Of a DNA stretch of 53,286 nt, positions 10,887-21,672 are shown piece after piece (position 1 is the stretch's first letter; every line of letters begins with the position of its first letter). A model generated the notes under the pieces. The model was given only the letters and a program-made list of their open reading frames with translations. It made no database searches and was not told the origin of the DNA. This stretch comes from Guyanagaster necrorhizus (lineage: Eukaryota; Basidiomycota; Agaricomycetes; Agaricales; Physalacriaceae), in contig NW_025064888.1 in assembly GCF_019112545.1 (NCBI RefSeq), positions 1,056,760 through 1,110,045 on the forward strand. The letters run 5' to 3'. The position numbers were made by a program, and so were the translations under genes.

Positions 10887-12297
10887 GCCGATGGAGGATA
10901 TGTAACTATAGATTGTAGAACGGAAACCTTGGATAATCTGTATAATAACCCTCTCACCAAGTCTTGCGCCAAAGATGAGGGTCTTTGAGACGGCTAGAAA
11001 AAGCAACTCCATTAGGGTGAATTACTGACTAAAGGAGTTTAGAAGTATAACAATTCCTATCAATGCTAGCGCTCAACCAACGTTTAAGCGCCCAGTGGCA
11101 CACCCACCGGCACAAAATTCAAAAATAGCCGCCCCGACATTTTTCTAGTTTGGGCGTCCGTCCAACTCTGGTAAGTGCGCCTAAGCTGCCGAGGCTTCGG
11201 CCATCAATGTTAAGGTGACATAATATTGTACCCGGCCGCCGCCTTCTCGTGGTGCTCGTCTCTCACAGGTGATTTCTACTAGCCTGTATGGGAGTTGGTG
11301 TCATTTCTATCTAACAATTAGAGCCAGATAATTTGTCTATCCGGAACTGTGACCATGGATATACAGAAAAAAAGCCCGGTTGATCGTGTTTTGTTGATCG
11401 TGTTCTGTTGATGAATATTGACGAATATTCAGGTAACCGCATTCTAACGGTAAAAGGTACGTTGCTGGCATGATCCGGCCTTCGAATGGGTGTAAATTTA
11501 CAACGCGCCAAAGTTTATGCCAGGGCATCATTTCGCCTCTTGATTCACGGCTCTGGATCATGGAATTTTTTTGCTGGAACGGTCTACAGACCGTTATGGC
11601 TGACTGTGGGCCTTAGAAAGCATTGAAATATTATTGCGGCATCTCTGCAGTGAGGATTATTTACAGCCGATGATGCATTATTGGGGCAGCCCGCAGATGT
11701 TCTGGACGTCGACAGCACATTTTATTCGGCGAATGCTAGCAAGCTCCTTACCTTCACCATGTCTTCACCCATCGTTCTGTCGGGCACATCAGTCAAGCAG
11801 CCTCCACTACTCAACTTTGAGCCACGCCGACCTTGTCCATACTAAACCTGTCCTTATTTGTACGCGACGAGCTTGTGGACAGCGGGACGGATGCAAGCGG
11901 GTGGTGCCAGTGTCGAGATTCTACCAGTCGGCGACGAAAAGAGACCGAGCCGTTTCGGCATTAACTCTTGTGTTAGCCCTCTGATGGCTGACAGAGATTA
12001 ATGGGGTGCTCCGAGCACCGTGCTCGCATGGCTCTATTCTAGGAGGGTTCCTGCAGTGTAAGACCCGGCACAATTCCCATAGGTTGAACTCGGCCATTAG
12101 GTTGTTACCCAGTATCGGTTAGTCTTCCGTTGACGGAATCGATGATCACCTCGTCACGATCCAGCCAGCCTTTTTACCGTGTTTCTCACATCTATTACTG
12201 ACGACCTGAGACCCACAGACTTACCTGCATGCAGATGGCCGATCAGACCTTGACCATCCACGGAGTAAAGGCGCCAGATCGAACGAAAGATTTGTGC
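10887..12297. other. No recognisable gene
   Basis: Only short ORFs without family motifs are present. A stretch at about 11,760-11,990 reads as MSSPIVLSGTSVKQPPLLNF and a Gly/Val-rich continuation but is interrupted by a stop. It could be the 5' part of the decayed gene that follows; support is weak. Confidence 0.35.
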
Positions 12298-12825
12298 CCA
12301 AGTATATACATCGTTTCCCGAGATGGGTACGACCTTATGGCGGCGAACCATTTTTATATCCGCTAGCTGGAAGAATTACTCAAGGAGTTCCTTGATGCTC
12401 CAGCGGGTTTCTCTACCGCCGACACTCACTTGCATATGCCTCCCGACCTGGGTATTATATCTGGCCTCGCATCTCGCAGGAGGAACACGAGGTATGTTGA
12501 TAGTCATCCGTGCAAGTATAATTAACCAGATATCAATTCTTGGCTAGACTACCCAGGATTCCTTTGGTTTTTCCAAGCTTGGGATGGTCTTCCAGCGCCC
12601 ATGTCTTCTTCGAAGTCAGTGTCACGCCCATTCGCGATTTCCATACAGCCTGACAGCATCGAGGGGCCAGGGTTCCTGTACTTCTGGTCTCTCACGTCTG
12701 TGTCTTGTGTACACACCTCCGCGGATGTTAGCGAGCGTCCAGGATCTCGTGTACGAATCTTTCCGCCTCAGTTCGAGGGTACAGATGCTGACCCACGCAT
12801 AAAAGCGTTAATCCCGTTCATTACG
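12298..12825 (+). pseudogene. Uncharacterised fungal gene fragment, probably decayed
   Basis: Two protein-like segments flank a good intron (about 12,492-12,547, GTATGT donor, GGCTAG acceptor). The first reads VSRDGYDLMAANHFYIR, a TAG stop, then LEELLKEFLDAPAGF and HMPPDLGIISGLASRRRN. The second reads DYPGFLWFFQAWDGLPAP, SIEGPGFLYFWSL and SRVRIFPPQFEGTDADPRIK. The composition is that of a real globular protein, but the two segments do not join in phase across the obvious splice sites. The in-frame TAG is one C-to-T step from CAG. I do not recognise the family. Similar reading continues weakly past 12,880 (IEIYREGYPSPASPFEIL) with further frame breaks. Confidence 0.4.
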
Positions 12826-15234
12826 GTACCATTAGTTTCTTCAAGACTGATATGGACCGTTTAGCTTAAGAATACTACCGTCACCCCCGATATTGAAATC
12901 TACCGAGAAGGATACCCATCGCCGGCCTCCCCATTCGAGATTCTCGCGGTTTATTTTTTTCTGTGTCGGTGGTCCCATCGTGGACGCTCATGTTGGAGCG
13001 CCGATGTCTCTCCGAGGACATCTCATGATCAAAAGAATCGTTACTAGTGCTAACGACTCGGTTTTTACTCAACCGGCGCGCTGGGATACTAGGATTACCG
13101 GGGGGGGGGGACAACTTCTGACTCCCGGTCTACGATCCTCCCGCATTCTATATGAGTTCATTCCTGGCATAATCACGCATGATGGCGGATGATGCATGAA
13201 GTATGGCGCGCAGGTTTTTTTTTTTTCAGGTCATGATGGACAGCTTCGGACATCTACACAAATTTCGACGCCTTCGTCGGTCAGTCACTATGCCGATCCG
13301 CTCTTCGTATTGACATAACAGGTCGAAAGTCGGCCCCCCCTCCCCCTCACTCAAGTCGCAGTCAACTGTCAAGGGCATCAAATCCATTTGGAAGGAATTC
13401 GGTGAAATTTGAAGATCAGGAACGTAAATGGTAAGCGCATTTATCATAATGGAATTAGGAAGTCTTCCTAGGGCGGCGTCGATCCTCGTCGGGCATCGTA
13501 TTAAGGGGCAGAGTCAGACGTAAGACTCCCTCGGTCAGACAGACAGCGGCTTGTTTTTCCTGAATAGCAGAAGCGCCGGGATTTAGAATTTGACCGCACA
13601 TCTCCTGTTCTAGCGAACAACAAGACGGCCCTTCAGCAATGCCTGATGCGGCGGTTGTATATCGGAATCATGATTTGAACGGTAATAATGAATAGCCCAT
13701 AGGCGCGCAGCGAAATACCGTGGTAATTGAAAACGTACGTGACCTTATTATTCATCTATGCCGACAATCTGGCGGCAATGGTGCGGTACAGACAACTCTT
13801 CAAATCCCCAATCATTGGACAAACCGAGATAACGTGTATTAGGCCTGAACAAAACTAGCTTAGGTGGAGCAGTCCTGACGGCATATTCCGAGGCGCACGC
13901 CAAGCTGAATGACGGTATTTCAAGTTTTTACTTCTCTTTTCAGAGCAGCTAGTAGGCTAACCTACGTATCTCGTAGGGCCAGCTAACGGGCATTGAAACC
14001 CGACGTGAGGAGTAAGCCGACGTCGCTCTTCAATCCGTGGCAGGGGACGAAGTTGTTAATCACCCGTCTCAGTATCGGGCGCGAGGAATGTTCAAGTTGC
14101 CCGGACCATGGCGTGGCTTTCAACGAGCCATAGGCTAAGTAGTACATTGTGACTCTGTTAGCACCACCGTCCTTGAAAGCCGAAATGAGCGGAGCCCAAG
14201 ATGTGCATTGCCAATCTCGGCTGCGACTGCCGCATTCTTTACTACAGTGGTGGAGATTTTAAAACCATCTGGGGAGGAAAAAAAAAATAGAAATGCTCTC
14301 TGACAAGATCGGATGGATCATCAGGAAAAGAAAGGGAATCAGAACACATGAGGAGTTAGAATCTCATTTGAACAGCCTTGCATTTTAAAACTTAAAGGAG
14401 AAAGTGGCAAACAGCGTCTATATATCTTGTCCGAAGAATTTGCGAAAAGGTTCTCTGCGGCGGGCGATGCCGCCCCATTTTCAAATGTGTGTGTATTATA
14501 TACAAAGTAATTAACGGTCCCCTCCTCCCTCCTCCCTCGGATGTTCAGGCGAAATCCGAGTCCTTGGTCAAACCCACTAATCGATATTACAACAGAGTCC
14601 GTCGTGTTCAAGCTGTTCATCCCTGCTTGACTATTATTATTCCAGGGATGTTTTCAAGGTGATCCTGGGCCACTACCTCGTGAGTGCGCACTGATCCTGG
14701 TTGTTGTCGGCAAGATCAATCAGATGCCAGGAGCTGCATCGGCATTTATGATCTTAATACATATGGTCCACGTTCTAGGGTTCGAGTTAAATACCGAGGT
14801 GTGGTCGCTGTCACATGGAGACATGAGAGTATGTCCTTCTCACAACTCAGTACGATTGCGCCCGAGTACTTGGTGAATGCCATGCGCGCATGAACCCATC
14901 CTGTGCGCAAATAATGGGAAAAAAGGACCAATATTGATCGGCATCAGTGAAAGTGTACATACATATCTCAGAAGGAAAAAGAAGCGATGCTGCCTCAGGT
15001 TGATATTTCGAAACTATTGTATGTACTTTCCTCATGCTGATACCTATCTTTACGTTTGGGGGACCGCTAGCAGTTGCAACACGCTAGTCCAGGTATTGCT
15101 CCTACGTTATCGCAATTAAATATTTGCCTCAGGTGATGTTCAATCTGCGAACTGTCATTTTTTTCGGAACCGCGTTCGTTTGTCATGCCTCGATAATCTC
15201 GCATCCAAAAAATCAAATCGAATATCAGAAAATT
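12826..15234. other. Gene-poor stretch, nothing recognised
   Basis: About 2.4 kb of mixed composition with only short unrelated ORFs. Low-complexity tracts include a run of ten G at about 13,100, a run of eleven T at about 13,206 and a GGAGGGAGGAGGG tract (opposite strand CCTCCTCCCTCCTCCC) at about 14,520. No transposase, RNA gene or repeat was identified. Confidence 0.35.
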
Positions 15235-16364
15235 CTATGATGAGTGGTATATTTGCTTTGTGAGAATGGCATGACGCTTTCTAGCAGCGGAAGTACATGT
15301 AAGGAGGGCGTCTTGCGAGTCGGTGCCTACTTGGGATATGGAGATCAACTGGCCCTTTTCATCAATTACGACCGATATCGTAGTATCGAGCAGAGGTTCC
15401 TCAAACGATGTTGGGTCCGGAAGGATTCGAGACCTAATCCGCGGTTGAGAGGGAGAGAATGGGGATAACGAAAACGGCTCACGAGTCGAAGACGCCAAAA
15501 GAGAATGCGATCGGAAGGCATTCAATTTGTAAAGGAATCATCACCTTACGGGAGCATGTCGTACGCCCGATGTCCTCGTTGTACGTCGCTTTAGGAAGCT
15601 TGGCTAACGGAATGGAAAAAAAAAAGAGAGTGGGTGAACGGGTGCATTTGGGGGAGAAGGGGGAGGGAAGCGTACTGTTTTTGAGAGCTGCGACCATCGC
15701 GATGAGAGTGGCATCAAACGCGTTTCCGTCGTAGTTTATGCATGTTGCGTCCACGTAAAGAACCCAGACGGATTTTCCTGGATGGATGCAGAGAGACTCT
15801 AGAGGTATGATACCAGAACTGAGGAGGAATGAGATGTTGACCAAGTCCTTCAATATCGCAAAAGACCAACCTAACAAGGACCTCATTCAACCTGTCGGAA
15901 AGCACCTGTGCGTCTTCTGTCGGAGGTCCTGGTTTGAATCTGGGAGAACTTATCGCAGGCAAATCTAAATTTGGGACTGAAACATAGCCGATTCAGAAAG
16001 GTATCCACCGAGATGAATTACGAACGCACCCAGAAACCCAACGTTTGGCGCATCCAGCTCTGGTTCGGCAAGTTCAGCCTTAACACCACATACGACAGTT
16101 GTGTCTCCAAGGCGAACGAGTGCGGATCCATTTGCTGTCGAGACCGAGCCTAAGAACCGTAAGAAATCCGGCATTTGCTGTGTCTACTTGACGAGGGAGT
16201 GATTCACCAACGTTCACAGAAACATCACGCCATGCGTCGAAATCGCGTCCATCTGGCCTAACATTCTCGGCTATGAACCGTTCAAGATAGACACGCGGGT
16301 GTAGCCTCTGGAAAACGGCGGCCTTGAGATCGTCTTGTTGTGGTTGAGAAGAGGTGGATGCCAT
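15235..16364 (-). CDS. RRP43: Exosome complex subunit RRP43 (RNase PH-like)
   Basis: One of six RNase PH-fold subunits forming the ring of the eukaryotic RNA exosome, which feeds RNA to Rrp44 and Rrp6 for 3'-5' decay and rRNA processing; the ring is not itself catalytic. Six exons in phase (16208-16364, 16030-16149, 15871-15976, 15676-15818, 15483-15603, 15235-15433) give 281 aa. Diagnostic segments are FQRLHPRVYLERFIAENVRP, RPDGRDFDAWRDVSVNVG, GSALVRLGDTTVVCGVKAEL, AQVLSDRLNEVL, WVLYVDATCINYDGN and LLDTTISVVIDEKGQL. The C-terminus TSAARKRHAIL is family-like. Length equals the family norm and no lesion is seen. Confidence 0.93.
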
Positions 16365-16684
16365 TTTGGACGGATAGTTAGGAACGAAAATTATTCACAA
16401 CGATTATGTAATGGAACGGTGATAGCCGAAAGCCTTATCCTTGTTAGGAAGAATATGCCCTATCTTTAACTATTTCAATTTTTCGATCCCGAGCCATTTC
16501 CATTTCCGGCCCCGCCCTAAACACACTGCCGAAAACGATCGCCGGATAATTGGCGGAAATTTCCATGCTGAGGAGTTTTGAATGACTCAGGCCGAGTCCC
16601 GCCAGTCTAGACGCGGCTCCAATAACGATCCGCTATGTTCAACCGCCACCCACAGGCACGAAAAGTGTGCCTTCAATTGCTCGC
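16365..16684. other. Intergenic spacer upstream of RRP43
   Basis: About 320 bp holding the RRP43 promoter side on the minus strand and the far edge of the duplicated segment that follows. No gene or repeat motif seen. Confidence 0.4.
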
Positions 16685-17189
16685 GAAAGTCTTCCTGGAT
16701 CAGTAAAAAGCATTTACACCGTTTGCACAACAATATTCCTACCTATAACGGTGTACAGACGTGTAAAACTTTGTATTGCAAAGGTCCTACGTCTGCTATA
16801 TTCTCACCTTGTCCGAGTACAGTTTTTCCACAACAAAGCAAACGTATCTTCTACTCCCCCAAGTCTAGCCCGAGATCACCCCTTTTGGGGGCTACAGATC
16901 CCGAGTGTGCTCGTCGCGGCTGCAATGCAATCAATATTTGCCAGAACAACGTACTTGCCAAGGCCCTTAATCGTTTTTGATCGAGCTGCGGCTGAGGCCA
17001 ATCTAGCTCTTCATGTAATACTGCTACTAGTAGATCGTCGTGGACGATCAAGAGCCTGGGCATCAGGGCTAAATATCGCGAGTGATTGGGCGGACTCGTT
17101 TCCGAGCGAAACGGACAGAGACGCGTTCGGTGTGTCCACTAACATGCACATGGTTGCAGGGCGCCGACACGGGCAGGGGTGCTTGTAGA
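16685..17189 (-). pseudogene. Degenerate duplicate of the 3' end of the neighbouring aspartate-semialdehyde dehydrogenase gene
   Basis: This segment aligns by eye with 17,460-18,050, the 3' UTR plus last coding part of the HOM2 gene, in the same orientation. Shared landmarks in the same order are CACAACAATATT.CTACCTATAA, GAGATCACCCCTTTT, ATATTTGCCAG, GATCGAGC.GCGGCTGAGGCC, CTGGGCATCAGGGCT, GCATTCAGTGTGTCCA-like and GGCCGACACG. Frame and splice context are lost and many substitutions are present, so it cannot encode the enzyme's C-terminus. The copy includes non-coding 3' flank, indicating DNA-level tandem duplication. Between the copies is about 270 bp of unrelated sequence. Confidence 0.72.
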
Positions 17190-17656
17190 TCCTCCCCACA
17201 GGGCGCCGAGTACGTCCTGATACAATAGCATTCTCCACCTCTGGCCCAGACACAATGCTTGAACTACCTCAGTATCTGTTTGACGCCATGAATTTGGCGT
17301 ATCCTGCACGGGGATGGTATTATATAGAGAACATCCTCACAGGAGACACGTCCGTTGAGAATACAAGGCATAAGAGATTTGTCCTCAATTGTGGATCGGT
17401 GGAACATATTACAAGGTATCGCGCAGTCCAGTCGCGTGGATCACGCGTTCTTTGTAAAGACCGTGTTCAAGTTACTAGCATACAATCATTATACAGCATG
17501 TGCACAACAATATTACTACCTATAATGGTACAGACGCGTAAGAATCTTCACTACAGCGCCTAGCATGAGAAGAGCTGTAATGTATATCGTCATAGTCTCT
17601 TCTCTACATTCCTCTCCCGTGTACATTTTCCACCGCAACTACCACCCTGGTGGTGT

Positions 17657-18818
17657 CTAGGCCGAGATCACCCCTTTTAGCACGGCGAGTTCCGCATTGA
17701 TAATGCTGCTGGTGGCGGCTCCAATGGAAACATTATTTGCCAGCACTACAAACTTGATATCCAGAACCTGGCACTGTCGAACACGTCCAACCGATACTCC
17801 AGCGCCATCTTGGTAATACCGATCGAGCCGCGGCTGAGGCCGATCTGGCTCTTCATGCACGACGATGGTTCGTCGCGGTGCAGAGGGACAACCAAGTGCC
17901 TGGGCATCAGGGCTGAATGCCACGAGAGCCTCCCTCACTTGCTGAGGACTGGGCGGCGGCCTCCGTGCGAAACGGATGGAGACGCATTCAGTGTGTCCAT
18001 CGATAACAGGCACACGATTGCAGGAGGCCGACACGCGCAGGGGATGACGAGAGTGCATGTCAAATGTTTTGAGGCCGTCGTCCGACTCTGTGATGCCGCC
18101 CAGGATTTTGAGCGTCTCCCATTCCATCTTTTCCTCCTCGCTGCCGATATAGGGGACGACGTTGTCCATGATGTCGAGACTGGCGACGCCAGGGTAGCCG
18201 GCACCGGATATAGCCTGCATCGTGGTGACTAAGAGTGACTCGATGGGCCCGAATGCCCTTTCGAGGGCAGCTAGGGGTATAACGCAACCGGTAGTTGAGC
18301 AGTTGGCATTGGTAACGATGAATCCCTTCTTTAGTGGTGGTGAATGCAGCGACTGTTGCTGAGGAATGATGGAAAGATGGGAGGCATTAACGAAAGGAAC
18401 GATTAGGGGAACATGAGGATCCCTGCGAAAGTTTTTCGCATTAGAGAAGACGGCAAGTTCTGCCGCTCTGAAAGCGGCCTCTGGTTACGAACTGTTAACG
18501 GATGAACGGGCGAAGAAAGCTTTACGGCATACCAATATCCCCCGCTGCATCTGCGTCGAGTCCGGAGAAGACAACAGCACAATTCATGAAATGCTCCGGT
18601 TTGCACTCATGTACCATCAGATCCCGGACGCTTGTGGGTATTGGAGTAGTCTGCTTCCAGTTTACTGCCTTTGAATAGAGTTTACCGGCAGATCTCGAGG
18701 ATGCACCCAAGGTATCAATGTCGAACCAGGGGTGGACGGACAGGAGCGTGATGAAGCGCTGGCCTACGGTGCCCGTTGCTCCAAGGATTCCGACCTTGAT
18801 CCGGCGCCCTTCTTGCAT
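17657..18818 (-). CDS. HOM2: Aspartate-semialdehyde dehydrogenase
   Basis: Reduces aspartyl-4-phosphate to aspartate semialdehyde with NADPH, the branch point to threonine, methionine and (in bacteria) lysine. Two exons (18533-18818 and 17657-18480, 52-nt intron) give 369 aa. The Rossmann start is RRIKVGILGATGTVGQRF, the active-site Cys lies in TNANCSTTG, and ISGAGYPGV, SCNRVPVIDGHTECVSI and KFVVLANNVSIGAATSSI are conserved in the fungal/archaeal-type enzyme. The ATG at 18818 is chosen because the dinucleotide-binding loop begins a few residues later; in-frame upstream ATGs add a non-conserved leader. It is divergent from EMC6, with about 240 bp between starts. A degenerate copy of its 3' end lies downstream. 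Confidence 0.94.
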
Positions 18819-19058
18819 GGAATGTCGTGGATATTTAGATAGAAAGCGACTGGAATTAAAATCAATATTGTCAGAGGCTGGTTCGGCATTATTGAGAGTC
18901 ATAACTAACTCTTGAGCTGAGACTGATTGGTGACTTGTGAGCAGTTCGGGTGCGTGTGCCGCAATACACGTGATAGACACTGTAAGCCCCCAGCGGAGTT
19001 TGAATCGGACCTTTCACTGACCGACGCTCTACTCGGACTCGACGAGGACGAGGACAAG

Positions 19059-19500
19059 ATGGCCACATCCGCCGAGGCCGCTGCTCAGCTCATCTACGGA
19101 CCCAATGTACATGCAAACTCATCGCTTGTGACCATAAAGTTTCTTTCTTCCTGCTTTTCCGGCGCCGTCGCCGGTATTCTTGGCCTCGAAAATTGGGTCG
19201 GCTTCGCCCTGTTCCTCGTATCAACTCTGTTCACGTCCTTGTGCATTCACACCATCAATTGCCGGGGGAATCCAGCCAAGTATATGCCTCGAGGCGTGGC
19301 AGACCTCGTGAACCCCGGGCAGGATAACGCCTTTACCTTCGTGCTTGTGTGGACTCTATTCTATGGTGCGGGATTCTTTATGGTACTTATTTCATAACCG
19401 GGACTAACGTACAGCATTCCAGGCATCGTCCACGGTACGCATTCTGTTCGCAGCGGTGTATTTATAACGAGTGAACGTCTCTTCTGTAGTGTACGACTAA
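19059..19500 (+). CDS. EMC6: ER membrane protein complex subunit 6
   Basis: A small three-helix membrane protein of the EMC insertase, which inserts tail-anchored and polytopic proteins into the ER membrane. The exons 19059-19365, 19423-19434 and 19490-19500 sum to 330 nt, 109 aa, the family length. Key features are the N-terminal NSSLVTIKFLSSCFSGAVAG helix, LGLENWVGFALFLVSTLF, and the third helix DNAFTFVLVWTLFYG followed by GIVHVYD at the C-terminus, which is the conserved EMC6 ending. The middle exon is only 12 nt and encodes most of GIVH. An in-frame ATG at 18927 would add a leader rich in Asp/Glu not known in the family, so 19059 is used. Confidence 0.92.
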
Positions 19501-20103
19501 AGTACCGATATCCCCAGTCTCCATCAGGAACTTTCTTTGTACGTTCTGTTCTTCCCTTACTCATCTCATCGTCCCTGTGACACAATTTTCATAACGGTAG
19601 CGTTCCGCACCAATTTCGAACGGTTGCGATGTGTCCGCGCAGCGAGACCATAGAATTATTATTATGTCGTCACATCGATTCACTTTTGCAAAAATTCCGG
19701 CCTAGGTTCATTCGCCGGAAAGAACGGATACAATTGGAACCGTAGTATGAATAGATTGCAATCTGATCCATTTTCCGGCATTTCTTGTCCTCTCATGCAC
19801 GCGGGGTAGTCGTGGCGCAGGATCATTGGACGTTTGCGGCCTTCAAGTGCCGATCTTAGTGTCGTGATATTATTCTCTTCAAATCAAGGTTCAATCTACA
19901 AATCTGCGATTTGATCTCACCGCCCACGCGAGCCCACGCGGCATGCACTACACGTGGCGCAGCTGCACCGGCGGTGCTTCCACGTGGAGTAAATCCGTTC
20001 CGAGATTCCTTCTTCGAGCTTTCGAGACCACAACAATAATCATGGTTAAATCACGGCTCGACAACCTTTCCACTTGCTCTATCTCTCCCCCACCTCTTCC
20101 CTC
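19501..20103. other. Intergenic region, no gene seen
   Basis: About 600 bp between EMC6 and the DUF6593 gene. It contains a short direct repeat around CGCCCACGCGAGCCCACGCG at 19,920-19,940. No ORF here has family motifs; the long plus-strand ORF beginning at 19943 is the wrong frame of the following gene's exons. Confidence 0.4.
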
Positions 20104-20867
20104 ATGTCTTCCGTCGTCCTCCTCCAGTTTGGCTCAGACCCCTTCAGCTTTCGATTCGAGGACCTCCAGGGCCGCCCTGCCTTTACCTTGTGCGTCTCTT
20201 TCCTTGCCGTGTCGACCGTCGAGCGCTGGTTTAACGTGTGATGGGGAATTGTTGTCAACAGGATCCTGGTATGGTTGCAAATTCTCCTCTTCGCGGCACC
20301 GAAATTTTGATCCCGCATCACAGGCCTCGCAGTACCCGACGCTGGTCATGAAACTCGCGCGGGAGGGCCCTTGGTCACAGCAATACCCCTCCATCATGGG
20401 CCCGTCGAATTCTTTCTTCTACTTTGGGCCCCGCACGTCGCCGGGATACATCGTCTACGGCAACAACCCCCTCAACCTCCCCATGTCCCACCTCATGCGT
20501 CAGGAGCGGGATAAAAGCTCGTCGGTGCCTTTGCTCGTACCTTTTCCACGCGCCAGTAACCAATGCCCTTAGGTCCCGGTATTTCACCTCACAGAGCGGG
20601 AATAATTATAAATGGAGAATGAGCAACACGCGGATGGAAGTAGGTCATGTCGTTCTCCCGTGGGTGTCACCACACCTCTGATGTGGGCGCTTGCTGCCTT
20701 TCTAGTGTATGGATGGTCGGACTCTCCTAGCGTCGTGGGATCTCAGTTCGCCGGAAGATGATTTCCATGCGCGGCTCACTATCAAACCCTCCGGCCTCCA
20801 CATTGTCACAGAAATTGTCACGACTCTGATTCTAAATCGAATGGCCCAAGATTTGAATTGGCAGTGA
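20104..20867 (+). CDS. DUF6593 family protein
   Basis: Function unknown; the family is widespread in agaricomycetes and resembles a tubby/scramblase-like barrel. The exons 20104-20189, 20262-20268, 20324-20520, 20573-20639 and 20706-20867 sum to 519 nt, 172 aa, the usual length. Conserved segments are [77 protein letters not shown] and [16 protein letters not shown]. The second exon would be a 7-nt micro-exon (GATCCTG). It is needed to keep frame with canonical splice sites, so the model around 20,190-20,323 is the weakest part. The rest reads cleanly. Confidence 0.75.
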
Positions 20868-21672
20868 ACATTTGTGTTATCACATTCTCGTCATGACCCC
20901 TACATATACGCCCTGTATTATTATGTCTACGTTCCGCACTTCAGAACTTCTATGCCGACACGTGTATTAATTCATCTTCAGCATGCGCCATGCATTATGG
21001 TCCCACTACAAATTCTATACTCGCACTTTCTACATACAGTACGCGATGTGATAATTAATCTATGAGGTCGTAGTGTCCTTATGCACACGCTGAGGCGACT
21101 CTCGAGCCTGTCCCCAAAGGTGCTTAATGTATGTCGTAGGTGGAGAAAGTTGGTAGGGTACACTGTGGGGCTTGGCACAAAAAGTACTAGCGTAGTTGAA
21201 AAAAATCATTTTTGGACATACAATTCAAAGTTGGTCATATCTGGTGAGGATCTAAATGTTAATCCCACCGAAGTGAATGAGAAATCAGTTTCCCCGTACA
21301 TTTTGAATCCGGATCAGACAGGGTAAAAGGCTGACGGCGCGTCCGTTAAAAGTACAGCTTATGATACGGCATGTGTGTGCGGTGGACACTGAAAATTGAA
21401 GGAAAATACCAGCTGTCTGTACGGCTTGCAGGCGGCATAACAACATTGGCGCCGGTTAGAGTCATTTTGCGCGGTGCCGACCACAGCCGTTAAATGATGT
21501 GTGAGAAACAGCCCTAATTAGGGATTCTGTGACAACATACACGGTGATAATGCAATGCCGATGCGAGTATATCTCATCTCGCACTGTACACGCACTGTAC
21601 ATAAAATAAAACGATCCCCGTCATGTGCATTAACTTCTATCAGCCGCACGGGCATACCGCGTGAAAAATTCC
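20868..21672. other. Intergenic region between convergent genes, no gene seen
   Basis: About 800 bp downstream of both the DUF6593 gene and TTC27. Short ORFs only, none with motifs. Moderately AT-rich with several small direct repeats such as CGCACTGTACACGCACTGTAC near 21,580-21,600. Confidence 0.35.

Noticed and set aside
13098..13216. Poly-G and poly-T runs as a regulatory or structural element
   Set aside because: Isolated homopolymers with no paired repeat or gene context; may be sequencing artefacts.
15930..15945. GGTTTGAATCT, resembling a tRNA B-box
   Set aside because: It lies inside an exon of RRP43 and no cloverleaf can be formed around it.
16582..17188. Plus-strand ORFs of 132 and 173 aa
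   Set aside because: They are antisense to the degenerate HOM2 duplicate and have no recognisable domain.
18985..19005. GAGTTTGAATCGGACC, resembling a tRNA T-arm
   Set aside because: No acceptor or anticodon stem could be found on either strand; it lies in the EMC6 leader.
18927..19058. Upstream in-frame ATG extending EMC6 by 44 residues
   Set aside because: The extension is not family-like and lies in the promoter shared with HOM2.
19943..20572. Plus-strand 209-aa ORF starting before the DUF6593 gene
   Set aside because: Its first half reads the first exon and introns of the DUF6593 gene in the wrong frame; only its later part coincides with a true exon.
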